NCBI GenBank assembly: GCA_025361565.1
Contig: JANYKN010000126.1
Span: forward strand, 1 to 64,000
Direction of reading: 5' to 3'
From: Bacteroidota bacterium
Lineage (GTDB): Bacteria > Bacteroidota > Bacteroidia > Bacteroidales > NBLH01
Length of the DNA: 64,000 nucleotides
In this document: in pieces, positions 35,348 to 46,900 of the stretch
How the letters are laid out: each line of letters begins with the position of its first letter
How positions within the stretch are numbered: position 1 is the stretch's first letter
The notes under the pieces: model-generated
What the model saw: the letters and a program-made list of their open reading frames with translations, nothing else
What the model was told of the DNA's origin: nothing
Databases searched by the model: none
Program-made: the position numbers and the translations under genes

Positions 35348-36721
35348 CTAATAGGTTATGGTAAGCATCGCCTTTCCCATCCTTATTGCATCACCATTTT
35401 TAATTATTGATTTGGTGATTTTAATTTCATTCACAAAAGTACCATTTGTACTTTCTTTGTCCTGAAGGTAGAAACTTCCGCCTTCTTTTGTGAGAGTGGC
35501 ATGGTGACTGGATATTGTTAAGTCGTCAATCACAATATCATTTTCTTTCTGTCTTCCTATAGTGGATAATAGTTTCTTTAGTTCAAAATTGCTTGTAATG
35601 CCTCCAATTTCTATACTGATGGAAGGAATTACACTCGCACTGCTATATTGGGTTTTTACAGCGTCTGAGTTTTTAAGCTTGATATTTTCCTCCGTTTTCT
35701 TTTCAAATGGTTTGCTTTTTTGTAGTTCTTTAATGGATTTAGCCATTTGGCGTTTGGTGTACATCAGGTTTGCTATAAAAAACAAGATTAAAAGGGAGGA
35801 AAATGCGATTATGCCAATGATGATTAAATTATCTTTAAAAAAACTGATATAACTCGATCTTTCGAATGTACTTCTTATTTTAACTGCATGATAATCAATT
35901 TCGAACTGGTTTAATTTTTCTTTTTGCGCAGTATAAAAACTTAAGATATACGATTTATTGTTCAAATTATTCAACGGATGATATCCTGAATTAAGGGAAT
36001 CGATTTGATTGTTAATAACATCCTGTATGTTAGTATTATATGTACGATAAAATTCTTCTTTTGAAGTAAACGAAAACCACTGATAACTGATTCCATAATC
36101 ATTAGCTTTTTTTTGTATGCTTTGCCAGTCTTGTCCTCCGGCGTAGGGTATTTTTGAAAGAATAAAAAGGAGACGATTTACAGGGATATTTTTTTTATTG
36201 TGAATAAATTCAAGTGTCTGCTCAATGGAACAATCCATTATTTTGGGTGATCTTGTAAAATTAGCACTGGTGAAATAGATATCTAAAAAATCAATAAAAT
36301 TTTCAGGATTATTGCTAAATTCAAAACTGAGCGGATATATACATTTACCATTTGTTTTTTTTTCGGCACTAAGTATAACATTCACAAAATCACCGCTTCC
36401 CATCTTTTTGGTAATGTCTTTAATAGCATTCACAATATCATTTCTGGTAGATTCAATGGCTAAATCTTCATCAATGAGGAAGCATATTGCTTTTTCCTGT
36501 TTTGATTTAAGCACAGAATCAACTGAAAAGGCTGTGGTGTCATGATTTTCAAGAATATATAATGAGCCAAAATCGATACTTTTTAGATCATTGGGTTCTA
36601 TCGTAACTTTTATTAACGGGTATTCACTTTCATCAACGCTTTTTATTTGAATTTCTTGTGAAATGGATAGTACAGAAGTAATTAAGCAAATAAACAGAAT
36701 AATGAGCCGTAGGTTTTTCAT
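35348..36721 (-). CDS. Membrane FHA-domain protein with a degenerate VWA-like ectodomain
   Basis: A 457-residue protein with an N-terminal signal peptide (LIILFICLITSVLSIS), an extracytoplasmic region of about 275 residues, one membrane helix (about 299-321) and a cytoplasmic FHA domain (about 383-457). The FHA motifs are intact: GR (389-390), SSHH (404-407) and NGT (426-428), the phosphothreonine-binding set. The outer part resembles a VWA fold, but its metal site reads FLIDEDLAIE rather than DxSxS, so it probably does not bind metal in the usual way. It may couple an outside signal to phosphothreonine-bearing partners inside; the kinase is not in the window. Function is otherwise unknown. 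Confidence 0.72.
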   Translation of the reverse strand: MKNLRLIILFICLITSVLSISQEIQIKSVDESEYPLIKVTIEPNDLKSIDFGSLYILENHDTTAFSVDSVLKSKQEKAICFLIDEDLAIESTRNDIVNAIKDITKKMGSGDFVNVILSAEKKTNGKCIYPLSFEFSNNPENFIDFLDIYFTSANFTRSPKIMDCSIEQTLEFIHNKKNIPVNRLLFILSKIPYAGGQDWQSIQKKANDYGISYQWFSFTSKEEFYRTYNTNIQDVINNQIDSLNSGYHPLNNLNNKSYILSFYTAQKEKLNQFEIDYHAVKIRSTFERSSYISFFKDNLIIIGIIAFSSLLILFFIANLMYTKRQMAKSIKELQKSKPFEKKTEENIKLKNSDAVKTQYSSASVIPSISIEIGGITSNFELKKLLSTIGRQKENDIVIDDLTISSHHATLTKEGGSFYLQDKESTNGTFVNEIKITKSIIKNGDAIRMGKAMLTITY

Positions 36722-36768
36722 GATTTTTGAAAATGAATAATGAAATTTGTAAAAATCATTGTTTTATA

Positions 36769-36776
36769 CAAAAGTA
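36769..36776 (-). promoter_or_regulatory. Predicted -7 box TACTTTTG of the FHA gene
   Basis: TACTTTTG on the minus strand lies 47 bases before the FHA gene start. The usual -33 zone is taken up by the perfect inverted repeat that ends 12 bases upstream of this box (36789-36828). Confidence 0.4.
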
Positions 36777-36788
36777 AATGATTTCTAT

Positions 36789-36828
36789 GCAAAATGAGCG
36801 ATTTCCATTTGAAAATCGCTCATTTTGC
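36789..36828. repeat. Perfect 16-base inverted repeat at the FHA promoter
   Basis: Arms GCAAAATGAGCGATTT (36789-36804) and AAATCGCTCATTTTGC (36813-36828) match without mismatch around an eight-base loop. There is no T-run on either side, so it is not an intrinsic terminator. It lies 126 bases past the lipoprotein stop and just upstream of the FHA gene -7 box, so an operator role is possible. Confidence 0.7.
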
Positions 36829-36954
36829 TTGACTATAATTATAAAGGTCTAACGTAAAAATAGACTAAGCAAGAAATGAAAGTCCAATATCCCAATTAAG
36901 ATTTCAGATTGATTTATCCAGACTCTAAATTTTTATTTTTTGTTTTTGACCACT

Positions 36955-37203
36955 TTATTCAACTTTTACCAAATCCATTTTACACTCAGGACATGTGCCA
37001 GCTTCGGCATAGGTTTTGTCGCCTTCGCATTTCATTGGGCACTGATAGGTTGCGGTAAGTTTTTTAGAATCTTTAGCTGTACTATCTGCTTTTACTTGGT
37101 CGCTTTGCTTTTTTTCATCTTTTGTTTCCCTGCTATTACAAGCATAAAATGCAAAAGAAAGAGCAAGGATAATACTTGCACGAATAAAAATTTTTTGTAT
37201 CAT
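36955..37203 (-). CDS. Lipoprotein with heavy-metal-binding motif
   Basis: An 82-residue protein. The leader IFIRASIILALSFAFYAC ends in a lipobox-like FYAC, so it is probably lipidated at that cysteine. A charged linker follows, then a small cysteine-rich domain, YQCPMKCEGDKTYAEAGTCP plus ECKMDLVKVE. This matches the heavy-metal-binding domain (YTCPMHP...GxCPxCGMDL) known from efflux-related proteins and P-type ATPases, with the His of the CPMH motif replaced by Lys. It probably holds copper or another soft metal in the periplasm. No efflux genes are adjacent. Confidence 0.8.
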   Translation of the reverse strand: MIQKIFIRASIILALSFAFYACNSRETKDEKKQSDQVKADSTAKDSKKLTATYQCPMKCEGDKTYAEAGTCPECKMDLVKVE

Positions 37204-37369
37204 TTTCTTTTTTTTGAAGGTTTGTACACAAAAATAATTTTTTTTAAAGCATTATTCGTTTTTATTTTAGAAAACTGAACAAAAATTATCTTGTATTATG
37301 GCTTATCGTAATTAGAATATTTATAAAATTAATTCTTAAAATTCAATATGCGACAGCTGGATTAGTTTG

Positions 37370-37399
37370 TTTGGTGCAACAATTGGTATAATATTTTTG
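37370..37399 (+). promoter_or_regulatory. Predicted promoter upstream of the giant gene (TTTG-N18-TATTTTTG)
   Basis: TTTG (37370-37373), 18 bases, TATTTTTG (37392-37399): both boxes fit the Bacteroidota consensus. If used for the giant gene it would give a leader of about 550 bases. A TTTG also occurs at 37366-37369. Confidence 0.4.
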
Positions 37400-37516
37400 T
37401 CTCATATGGAACGGAGATAATCAATCCGCTAGTAACAGCTAAAATCATTGATTAATTTTGTAATTTTGCATTATTTTAATAGTCGGCAACTTGTTTTTAA
37501 TCAATGAAATTGAACA

Positions 37517-37543
37517 TTTTGTCAAATTGTAAATTTGACAAAA
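37517..37543. repeat. Perfect 12-base inverted repeat in the giant-gene leader
   Basis: TTTTGTCAAATT (37517-37528) and AATTTGACAAAA (37532-37543) around a three-base loop. No T-run follows. It could be an operator or a hairpin in the leader RNA. Confidence 0.6.
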
Positions 37544-37955
37544 AATGATTCTAAACCCTTTTGCCTCAATCAGGCAGCGATTAGACGAGCAATTTTTATA
37601 AAAATGGACAAGATTTAGTGAAACATTTTTTAAATTTTACCGTATACATGAAAATATAAAGGCCTATCTATCATTGAGTAGATAACATTTTTTAACATAT
37701 TGACATTCTATGCATATTATAGAAATAATTATTAGAGACAATAAAAAGGCTTAAAATTTGTTTGCAAAATTAATCAAATAGCAATATAGAATAGAACCGA
37801 AATATATGATTACCAAAACTTCATTGCCATTAAGATTTAAAAATGAAAATACAAAAACCTGTCAGAGTCTGCAAGATTACTGAACTTTGTTGAAGAAAGA
37901 CCTGACAGTGTTTAAAAAAGCATTTAATAATTGAAAAAAGATTAACCCAAAATAT

Positions 37956-40900
37956 ATGAAACAATTTAACATCACAAAATCAATGGAACTTTTTAATCCA
38001 AAACATAAAATAATGAACAATAATTCAATGAATTTTAAAAAATATTTAATGCACTTTGCTTTGGTTTTTGCACTGGCTATGGTGTGGGGGCAGAGTTGGG
38101 GGCAAAAAACTTGGGATGGTGGAGGCGATGGAGTCAATTGGAGTAGTGCCAATAATTGGAATCCTAATGGTGTGCCGGCTTTAGGAGATGCAGTTACAAT
38201 TTCTAATAGCGGTACTCTTTCAGTTACTGTTGATGGGAACTATTCCTGCAATAGCCTTGCATTAACTTATTCAGGAAATAATAATGGAACAATAACATTA
38301 TCAATACCTGCAACAAGAAGTTTGTCCGTTACAAATGGAATTGGTTATATAAACAATAATAATGGAGGTGAAAATGTGAATCTTGATGTAGCTGGTGGTA
38401 CCCTATCATGTGCAGCTATGACATTTAATGATACTGGTGTAGGTACTGATGATAGTTACCTTTCAATATCAAATGCCTCAAGTGTTGTAAATGTTAGTGG
38501 AAATATCACAATGAGTGGCATTGATGCAAGAAGAACTTACATTTTATTCACAGCTAATGGAACATTAAATATTGCAGGTGGATTTGTTACGAATGGTTTT
38601 ATCACTAGTACTTCAGGAGGGGGCAATCCTGCTCCAGCTCCAACATCTGGTATTGTTAATTACAATAATGCTGGTGTTCAAACAGTATGGCCAACTACCT
38701 ATTACAATTTACAAGTTTCAGGCAGTGGTACCAAAACATTGGGAGGAAATACAATTGTAAATAGTCAATTAACTTTAACCGCAGGCACCCTCGCTGTTGA
38801 TGTAAATACGCTTTCTTTAAACGGACCAACAATAGCAGGGACACCAAGTAATTTAGCCACTACTGCATTTTCAAGCCTTTCATTTGGGGGATCTTCAACT
38901 GGTATAAATATTCCTTCAAGTGTTGCAGATTTGAATAACCTGACGCTAAATAATAACGCTGCCAATGCGCAAATTACAATGAACAGCAATATTACACTTG
39001 CAGCAGGTGGTACATTAACTTTAACAAGAGGAGATCTGGTCACTGGTTCAAACTATATTGCAGTAACCAATACTGCTGTTGGTGCAATAGCTGGTAATTC
39101 TGCTAATTCATACATTTATGGTACATTAAGACGAACGTTGCCTATCCTAACGTCATCTGGCATCTATAATTTTCCAATAGGGGAAGCCACAACTTATAAT
39201 GCCTATCTATTAGAAAGCATTACTACTACAGCAGTTACTGTTATCGAAACAACTGTAACAAGTTCACCAGCTGCAACAACCGGTGATGGAACAACCATTG
39301 GTGGCTTATTGCCAAGAAATTGGCATGCAAGCGTTATCAGTGGGGCTTTTACCGATGCCAATATCAGATTAACAGATGCCACTGTGCTTGGAAATGTGGT
39401 AGGTGTTTGTGCCACTCAAACCGGAGCTTATACTTCTATTGGTGGTACAGTAGCTGTTGGTAGCACTGTGGTTTCTATTGCTAAATCTTCTTTGCCCAAC
39501 TATTTTGCCATTGGTTCAACATTGATTAAAACATTTTATTCCTATCAAAATGGTAATTGGACAGATAAAACTACCTGGACAATAGATCCATCAGGTACAA
39601 CAAATGTAAATAATTACATTGCAGGCTCTGATTATCCAAAGACTGGCGATATAGCATATATCCTTAATGGGCGAACAGTTACTGTTGACGCAAATACTCA
39701 AGCAACAACCCAATTAAATATTGAATATGGAGGTGTTCTTAATTTAGCTGCTACTACCGGGCATAATTTTGGTATAGTAAGCGGACAAGGTTTGATTAGA
39801 ATTAATTCCGTAACATTTCCAGGTGGAACATTTACTAACTTTGTTTCATCAACAGGTGGAACAGTTGAATATTATGATGTTACAGGTAATTTACCTGCTC
39901 AAACAAACTATAATAATTTACTTTTAACAAACAGTACTACAAATAACTATAATTTAGTTTTAACAAATCCTTCAAATCCTGTTGCATATAATATTAATGG
40001 TTATTTTAAAATACAGCAAACAGGTGCTGGAACACTTACTAATACTTTAGGCAGTGTTGCTACAAATGTAATAAATCTGACTGTTTATGGTGATTATACA
40101 GTTGGAGCTGGATGTAGTGTTCTACTTGGTGCGGCTTTTAATGGCTTGCATACTATAAATTTATATGGAAATTTTTCCAATAACGGGACTTTTGATATTA
40201 ATGACAATACAGATTATCTTAATAATACAAACGGTGCTGCAATTCTCACATTTTTTGGTTCAACTGATAATACCGTTTTGGTAAATACTACAACTGCTTT
40301 CTATGCTTTTAGAGTTAACAAAGGTGTCGATCAAACATATATCGTTTCAATTACTGGCAATGCTTCGGGATGTGATCCATTTAAAGGCTACGATGCATAT
40401 GATAATATTGGCAATCTAAATGGAAGATTAACAATTTCAATCATAAATGGTACGTGTCGCTTAGGAAGCAATCTTAATATTGCTAATTTAACGGGAGATC
40501 AAGCCTCTGGGTTTTTTATAGGTTGCAAAGTAAATGGAACGACTATTGATGGTACAGGCTGTCTATGGATAGATGGTGCAACTGTCAATGAAAATTCAGG
40601 TTACATAGCCGTATATGGAAAGCTTCGATTGAGTGCTGGAACTCTGGATGCTACTGGAGATCAGATGATTTTTCGTCAGGAATGCCAGGTGTTAGTTGAA
40701 GGAACAGGTGTTTTAACTCTTGATCAAATTAGACCTTCAACTTCTGATCTTAGTCCAAAAGGTAGTTATATTCAAACTGGAGGAATAGTAAATGCTCAAG
40801 GAAATAATGGAACCACTGATTATCCTTCTTTTTGTGTGCCTTATCCAACTCAATCTTTCAAGATGACTGGTGGTGTTTTAAATGTTAATAGGGCTCAAAC

Positions 40901-43900
40901 TGGCGGGACAGCTACTAATGGCGGGATTCTTATTAATTGCAATAATTATGAAGTTACTGGGGGTACTGTTAATGTGACATCTGCAAATAGTAATTTTACA
41001 ATTAATTCAATTGCTCCATTTTATAATTTGAATTTGTACAGATCTGCTAATAATGTGCAATTGGCTAATCAGAATTGGCGTGATAACTATGGTACTTATA
41101 CTGTAAATGCTCAACCTCTGATTATTTTAAATAAGTTATACATTGATGGTGCCAGTAGCACAGTGTTTAATGCCAATGGAAATAACGTTACTGTTGGCGG
41201 TGATTTTATTATTCCTGCTAATGCAACGTATACTCCAGGCGCAAACACTACTAAGTTAAATGGAGTTTCCGGTCAGGAATTTCAAATTAATGGAACTATT
41301 ACCAGTGGCTTACAAAATTTAACTTTGTCAAATACTTCAGCCACTGTTTTAACAGCTACAACTGTTCCAAAAACGTTAACCATAAATGGAGTTTGGACTA
41401 TTAGCTCTCTTTGTAGTATAGATGATAATAGTAACACCATAGTTGCGAAGGGAAATGTTTTCAATTCAGGAACGCATAGCAGTAGTGGAAGTGGTAAAGC
41501 TATGTTAAATGGTACTGCCACTCAGCAAATATCTGGTGATGGAAATGGAATTTTTGGAAACTTAGAATTGAATAATTCGGTTGCGGCAGGGACTGATGCC
41601 GCAAAGTTTTATGCAAATCAAATAGTTACAAAAACATTAACATTATCATCAGGTATTTTAAATATAGATATTTATAAACTGAGTTTATACGATAATCCAT
41701 CCTCTTCAATAGTTGTTGCTTCACCGGGTGCAAATAAAATGATAAAAACTGCGGGTAATCAATCCGATGGCGGCATTATGAAAGTCTATTCTTCCACAGG
41801 GAATAGTTTTACTTTTCCAATTGGAACATCTTCTGGTTATTCGCCTGCCGTTATTGCTGTTACTGCTTCTACTTATGGAAATATATTAGTGAAGCCTGTA
41901 AATGGCGCCCAACCTTATGCAAAAGATTCTCCAGCTGGACATCCTTTATTGAAATATTGGAAAGTTAGTAGTGAATATTTTGCTGGAGTTAGCGCAGTTA
42001 CACAATCTTATTATTACAATATACCAGGGGAGCTATCAACTGGAAGCACTGAGTCAAATTATGAAAGTCAAGTTTGCAGGAATTTTCAATGGTACACCCC
42101 AGATCCTCTGGTTGCAGTAGATTTGGTAAATCATAAAGCTGATTTTACAACTGCTAAATTTGGTGCAATTATAGATGGAGATTATACCGCTGGCCAGCCC
42201 GATGCTTTTTTGGCCATTGTGAAATTTTACAGTAAAAAAAGTGGTAATTGGGTTGATGGCAACTCAGCAACCAATCCATGGTCAAATATAAGTAATTTAG
42301 GTACGGATAATCTTACAACCTCACCAGGACCTGATAATCCTGTTATTATTGGCGATGGAATTCTTAATCATACAATAACAATTACAACCAGTGGCCGATC
42401 TTCAGGCAGTCTAATTTTAAATTCAGGTTCTGTTTTGGATTTAGGAACAACAACAGGGCATAATTTTGGCGCATTGCCCAATCAGGTTGTTGGTGGTGCA
42501 GGAAAACTACGAATTTCTAGAGGTACAAGCGATGGAACAGCAGAATTTCCTGCAGGTGATTTTGGAGCATTTATAGGAAATGCTGGTGGAACAGTTGAAT
42601 ATTATACAAGTGGATTTAATTTAATAGTTCCTCCGGTTTCAGTAAATACTCCTACAGCCCTTAATTTAACTACCTATAACAACTTAAATTTGATGGCAAC
42701 TAGTGGTAATTCTATAACCATGCCAGATATTAATATGACTGTTTTCAAGAATTTGACAGTAGGTAGTTCATCTTTTACAAATAGTGTACTGTTAAATTCT
42801 ACAAGTGCAAAGAGTTTGACAATAAATAACAATTTAAATATTAATGGAGGGAGCCTTCAATTTAACAATATTAACGCGCAAACAGTAACCGTAGGGAATA
42901 ATGTAACTATAGCAAGCGGAGCTACTTTTGAAGCCTTAAATAATGCAAATGCAGTTTGTGCAAATACATTAACAGTATCTGGGAATCTTACAAATAATGG
43001 AACATTAACATTTCTTGCAGGAACCCGCTATTGTGATTTAATTTTTAAAGGAAATACCGATAACAGTTTTACTGGTACAACAGGAGTTGGAACAACACTT
43101 AATATGTTGACCATTAACAAAGGAACAACACAAAATTCCGTTTTAACGATGGATCTTTCTGGTACATTAAATACACTCACAAACAGCTGGCTTACCATAT
43201 CCAATGGAACATTTAGATTTGCAGTGCCTTCAAAATCAATTACTTTAACAAATGTTGCTGCAAATACATATACTATACCTTCTACTGCATGTTTATCTAT
43301 AAATGCTACAGGAGCCATTATAAATATTGGTAATAATGCCAATGATTTATCCGATTTGCTTTTGTCAGGAAAACTTGAGGTGAAAAATGGTACAATCAAT
43401 ATTGGCCGACCTGTAATGACTGATGTTTTCAACAACGATATCGAATATGCATCTGCAGGTTCACCCGAAATAAGTATTACTGGTGGATTTCTTAATGTTA
43501 ACGGACAAATTCGCGATAATTATAGCAATAATGCCGGAGCAATTATTTACAACCAATCTGGTGGCGATGTTACTATTTGGGGACACCATTCTTTGGTTGC
43601 ATCCACACCAACTGTTCCAAACTCCATCGATAAAGCCAAACTGATGATTTATAATCAGGGCAGCATTTTTAATATGTCTGGTGGTAATATAATCATTAAA
43701 ACCGGAGGTGGTGCAATATTTAATGATTTATATCTAAGACCAAGTGCAACCTCTGTCACAGGAGGAACAATAAAATTTGATGCTGCTTTAACTGGTGCAG
43801 ATCAAACTACAATGACGATGGATGCAGATGTTCCATTATTTAATTTAATTATTACAGGTACAACTTATTTTTCTAAACTAACTTTGAAAGTAGATCCTCT

Positions 43901-46900
43901 AATCTTATTGGGTAGTTTAACAATCGATGCAAGTAATTCTTTTATAACCTCAAATTTAAATGTAAATATTGGCTCTAATTTTACCAACTCAGGAACTTAT
44001 ACACCTGGAACAAATACTACAACGTTTAATGGAAATGGTTTGCAGGATATTACTTGTAACAATGCAACAACTTTTAAGAATTTAACAATCAATAAAAATT
44101 CTGGAACAGCTGATTTATTAGGAACTATTGATCCTATTGTAAGTAGTACTTTTAGTTTATCAAATGGAATTTTTGATACAAAAGATCGTAATTTTTATGT
44201 CTATGGAGATGTTGTTAATAGTGGAACTCATGTAAGTACAGGTATTGGGACTTTCTTTTTGCAAGGTTCTTCAAAACAATATATATCGGGAAACGGATTC
44301 GGTAGTTTTGCGAAAGTGACAATAAACAATTCAAATGGAATCGAATTAAGCAATGATATATCAATTACCAGGCTGCTGACTTTCCAGAGTGGAATGTTGT
44401 ATATTGATAAGAATCTTTTAACATTTACCGAAACGGCTCCCATCCCTTCCGGTTATGATGCAAGTAAATTTATAACAACCAGTGGGGTAGCCAGTGATGC
44501 TGGTATTCGTAAAATATTTACAGTTGGAACAGGTCCATTTTCATTTATTTATCCAATAGGAACACTGGCATCCGGAAGTAATAAATTCACTCCGGTTTCA
44601 TACACACTTACTGGTATATCTGGTACAACTCCTTATATACAGGTTCGGCCTATAAATTCAAAACACCTTGCGACAACTGCGGCAGCTATTACTGAATTGA
44701 AGTATTATTGGAATGTAACAACTTCTGCGGGTTTTGCTGCTACTGCTTTTTCACATATTTATACTTATTTACAAAGTGATGTACAGGGCACCGAAAGTTC
44801 GTATTTTGGTGGTAGATTGCCAATTAGTACTGCAGTTTGGCAACACGATGGAACTGTTGATTATTCGAACCATAACGTTACATTTACTAATTTTACATAT
44901 ATTTCAGGTGATTATACTGCAGGAGAATTACCTGAATTTGGGACTATTGATACTTATTACAGCAGAAATGCTACATCTGGGGGCAATTGGACAGATCCAA
45001 ATTCATGGTCAATAACCGGTCATGGTGGGGCATCAAATGGAACTTACCCACAAGGTAATCCGGTTATTATTGCATCAGGTCATACCATCACTTCTACTGC
45101 AAATGGCTGTTCTTCAATAAACCTGCAACTATTAGGAAGACTTGATTTACTTGCCACCAACAGTCATAATTTTATTTCTATGAATGGGAGTGGATGGTTG
45201 CGGTTTGACCCAAATATTTCTGGAGCTTTTGTTTTTCCTGGAGGTGATTTTACTCCATTTATGAATACCTCTGGTTCAACCGTTGAATATAGTTCAACAG
45301 GAGGAGTTACCATATCTCCTGTAATTAGTATTTATCAAAATCTTTATCTTTCTGGAGGAGGAATTAAATCATTGGCAAACGTAGATTTACTGATTCAGGG
45401 CAATTTAACCCTGGCTTCTACTTGCGGTCAATTTACCAATGCAGGTTACAATAAGAATATAATCATATATAAAGATTGGTTAAATAATACTACCACTCCT
45501 TACATCCCTGGTTCAGGAACAGTTACTTTTTCTGGATCAACGTCTCAAACTATTGCAGGTACTGGTACAATCAGTGCTCCAGGGGAATCTTTCAACAATG
45601 TTATTGTTAACAATTCAGCGGGGCTAAGCCTAAGTAGAAACATCAATATTGCCAAAGATTTGACAATAAATTCAGGTGGTTCATTTTCTGCCATTGGATC
45701 TAGTACCGTTTCAATTCAAGGAAACTGGGTTAATAATTCCACTACAACCTTTTCTTCAGGCTCAACAGTTAATTTTAATGGAACTTTAGCTCAAAGTGTT
45801 TCAGCGGTTTCAGGTGAAACATTTAATAATTTAACAATCGGAAATCCGACTGGTTTAACGTTAAATTGTAACACTACAGTTTCAGGAAATATTGATTTTA
45901 CTTCAACTGCCGATTCCCGTAAATTGATGATTGGAGCGAATCTACTTAATTTATCATCGACATTAGGAACGATTTCAAATGCAGGATCAAATAAGTTTAT
46001 ACAAACCAATGGACTGGCTGGTGATGCGGGAATTATTAAAAGTTTAACAAGTCCTTATAATTTCACTTTTCCAATTGGTGTAAGTACTAAATATACACCT
46101 GCACAATTTAGCGAAACTTCGGCAGGACAAAGTGGCACAATTAAAGTTATTCCTGTAAATTCAAAACATCCTTATGCAAATAATAATCTTACCGATGAAT
46201 TGAAATTTTATTGGATTGTTAGCACAATGGGCCTTGTACCTGTCAATGTTACACATACATATACTTTTGTAGCAAGTGATGCCTTGCCAAGTACCGCATC
46301 TTATGTTTCAGGCCGATTTTTAAGTAACCAATGGACTCCTGTTTTGGGTGGTGAAACTGGAACATCAATTGCTGGTTCTAACCTTATATTTACAAGTAAA
46401 AATTATATAGACGGTGAGTTTACTTGTGGTGTTTCAACTAATTTTGGTATTTTAAATACTTATTACTCCAGAGATCATGCGCCTCTTATTACTACTGGTG
46501 CTGACTGGAGGACTTTATCAACTTGGTCAACGTTAGGGCATTCTGATGATCTTCATATTCCTAATACATTGCCAAATGCTAATTCAGTAATTATAAAAAC
46601 TGGGCACAAAGTTGTTTCATATGATCCTGGAATAAACATATCAAATCTTACTCTCAATGGAGATTTACAGCTTAATGCAACTGCAAGTCACGATTTTGGA
46701 AGTGTTACCGGCACAGGAAAGCTTTCGTTAAAAAACAATGTGACAGGTCAATTTGTTCTGCCAACTGCAAATTTAACAAGCTTTACTTCCGCAACAGGTG
46801 GAACTATTGAATATGACGGAGCAGGTGATTTACCGGCTGTCAGTACATATAACAATCTGCTGCTTTCTGGTATTGGTACAAAGAATATTCCCAATCAGAA

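Larger units (their letters stand above)
37204..37955. other. Long intergenic leader ahead of the giant adhesin gene
   Basis: 752 bases without a convincing gene. It holds a consensus-like promoter (37370-37399), tandem TAATTTTG boxes (37453-37468), a perfect 12-base inverted repeat (37517-37543) and, near the end, a weak pair CTGTCAG/CTGACAG (about 37861-37910). No standard riboswitch fold is recognisable. It may be a long 5' leader or carry an unrecognised small RNA. Confidence 0.45.

Noticed and set aside
37877-38152. Minus-strand ORF of 91 codons over the start of the giant gene
   Set aside because: It overlaps the signal peptide region antisense and has no supporting promoter or family.
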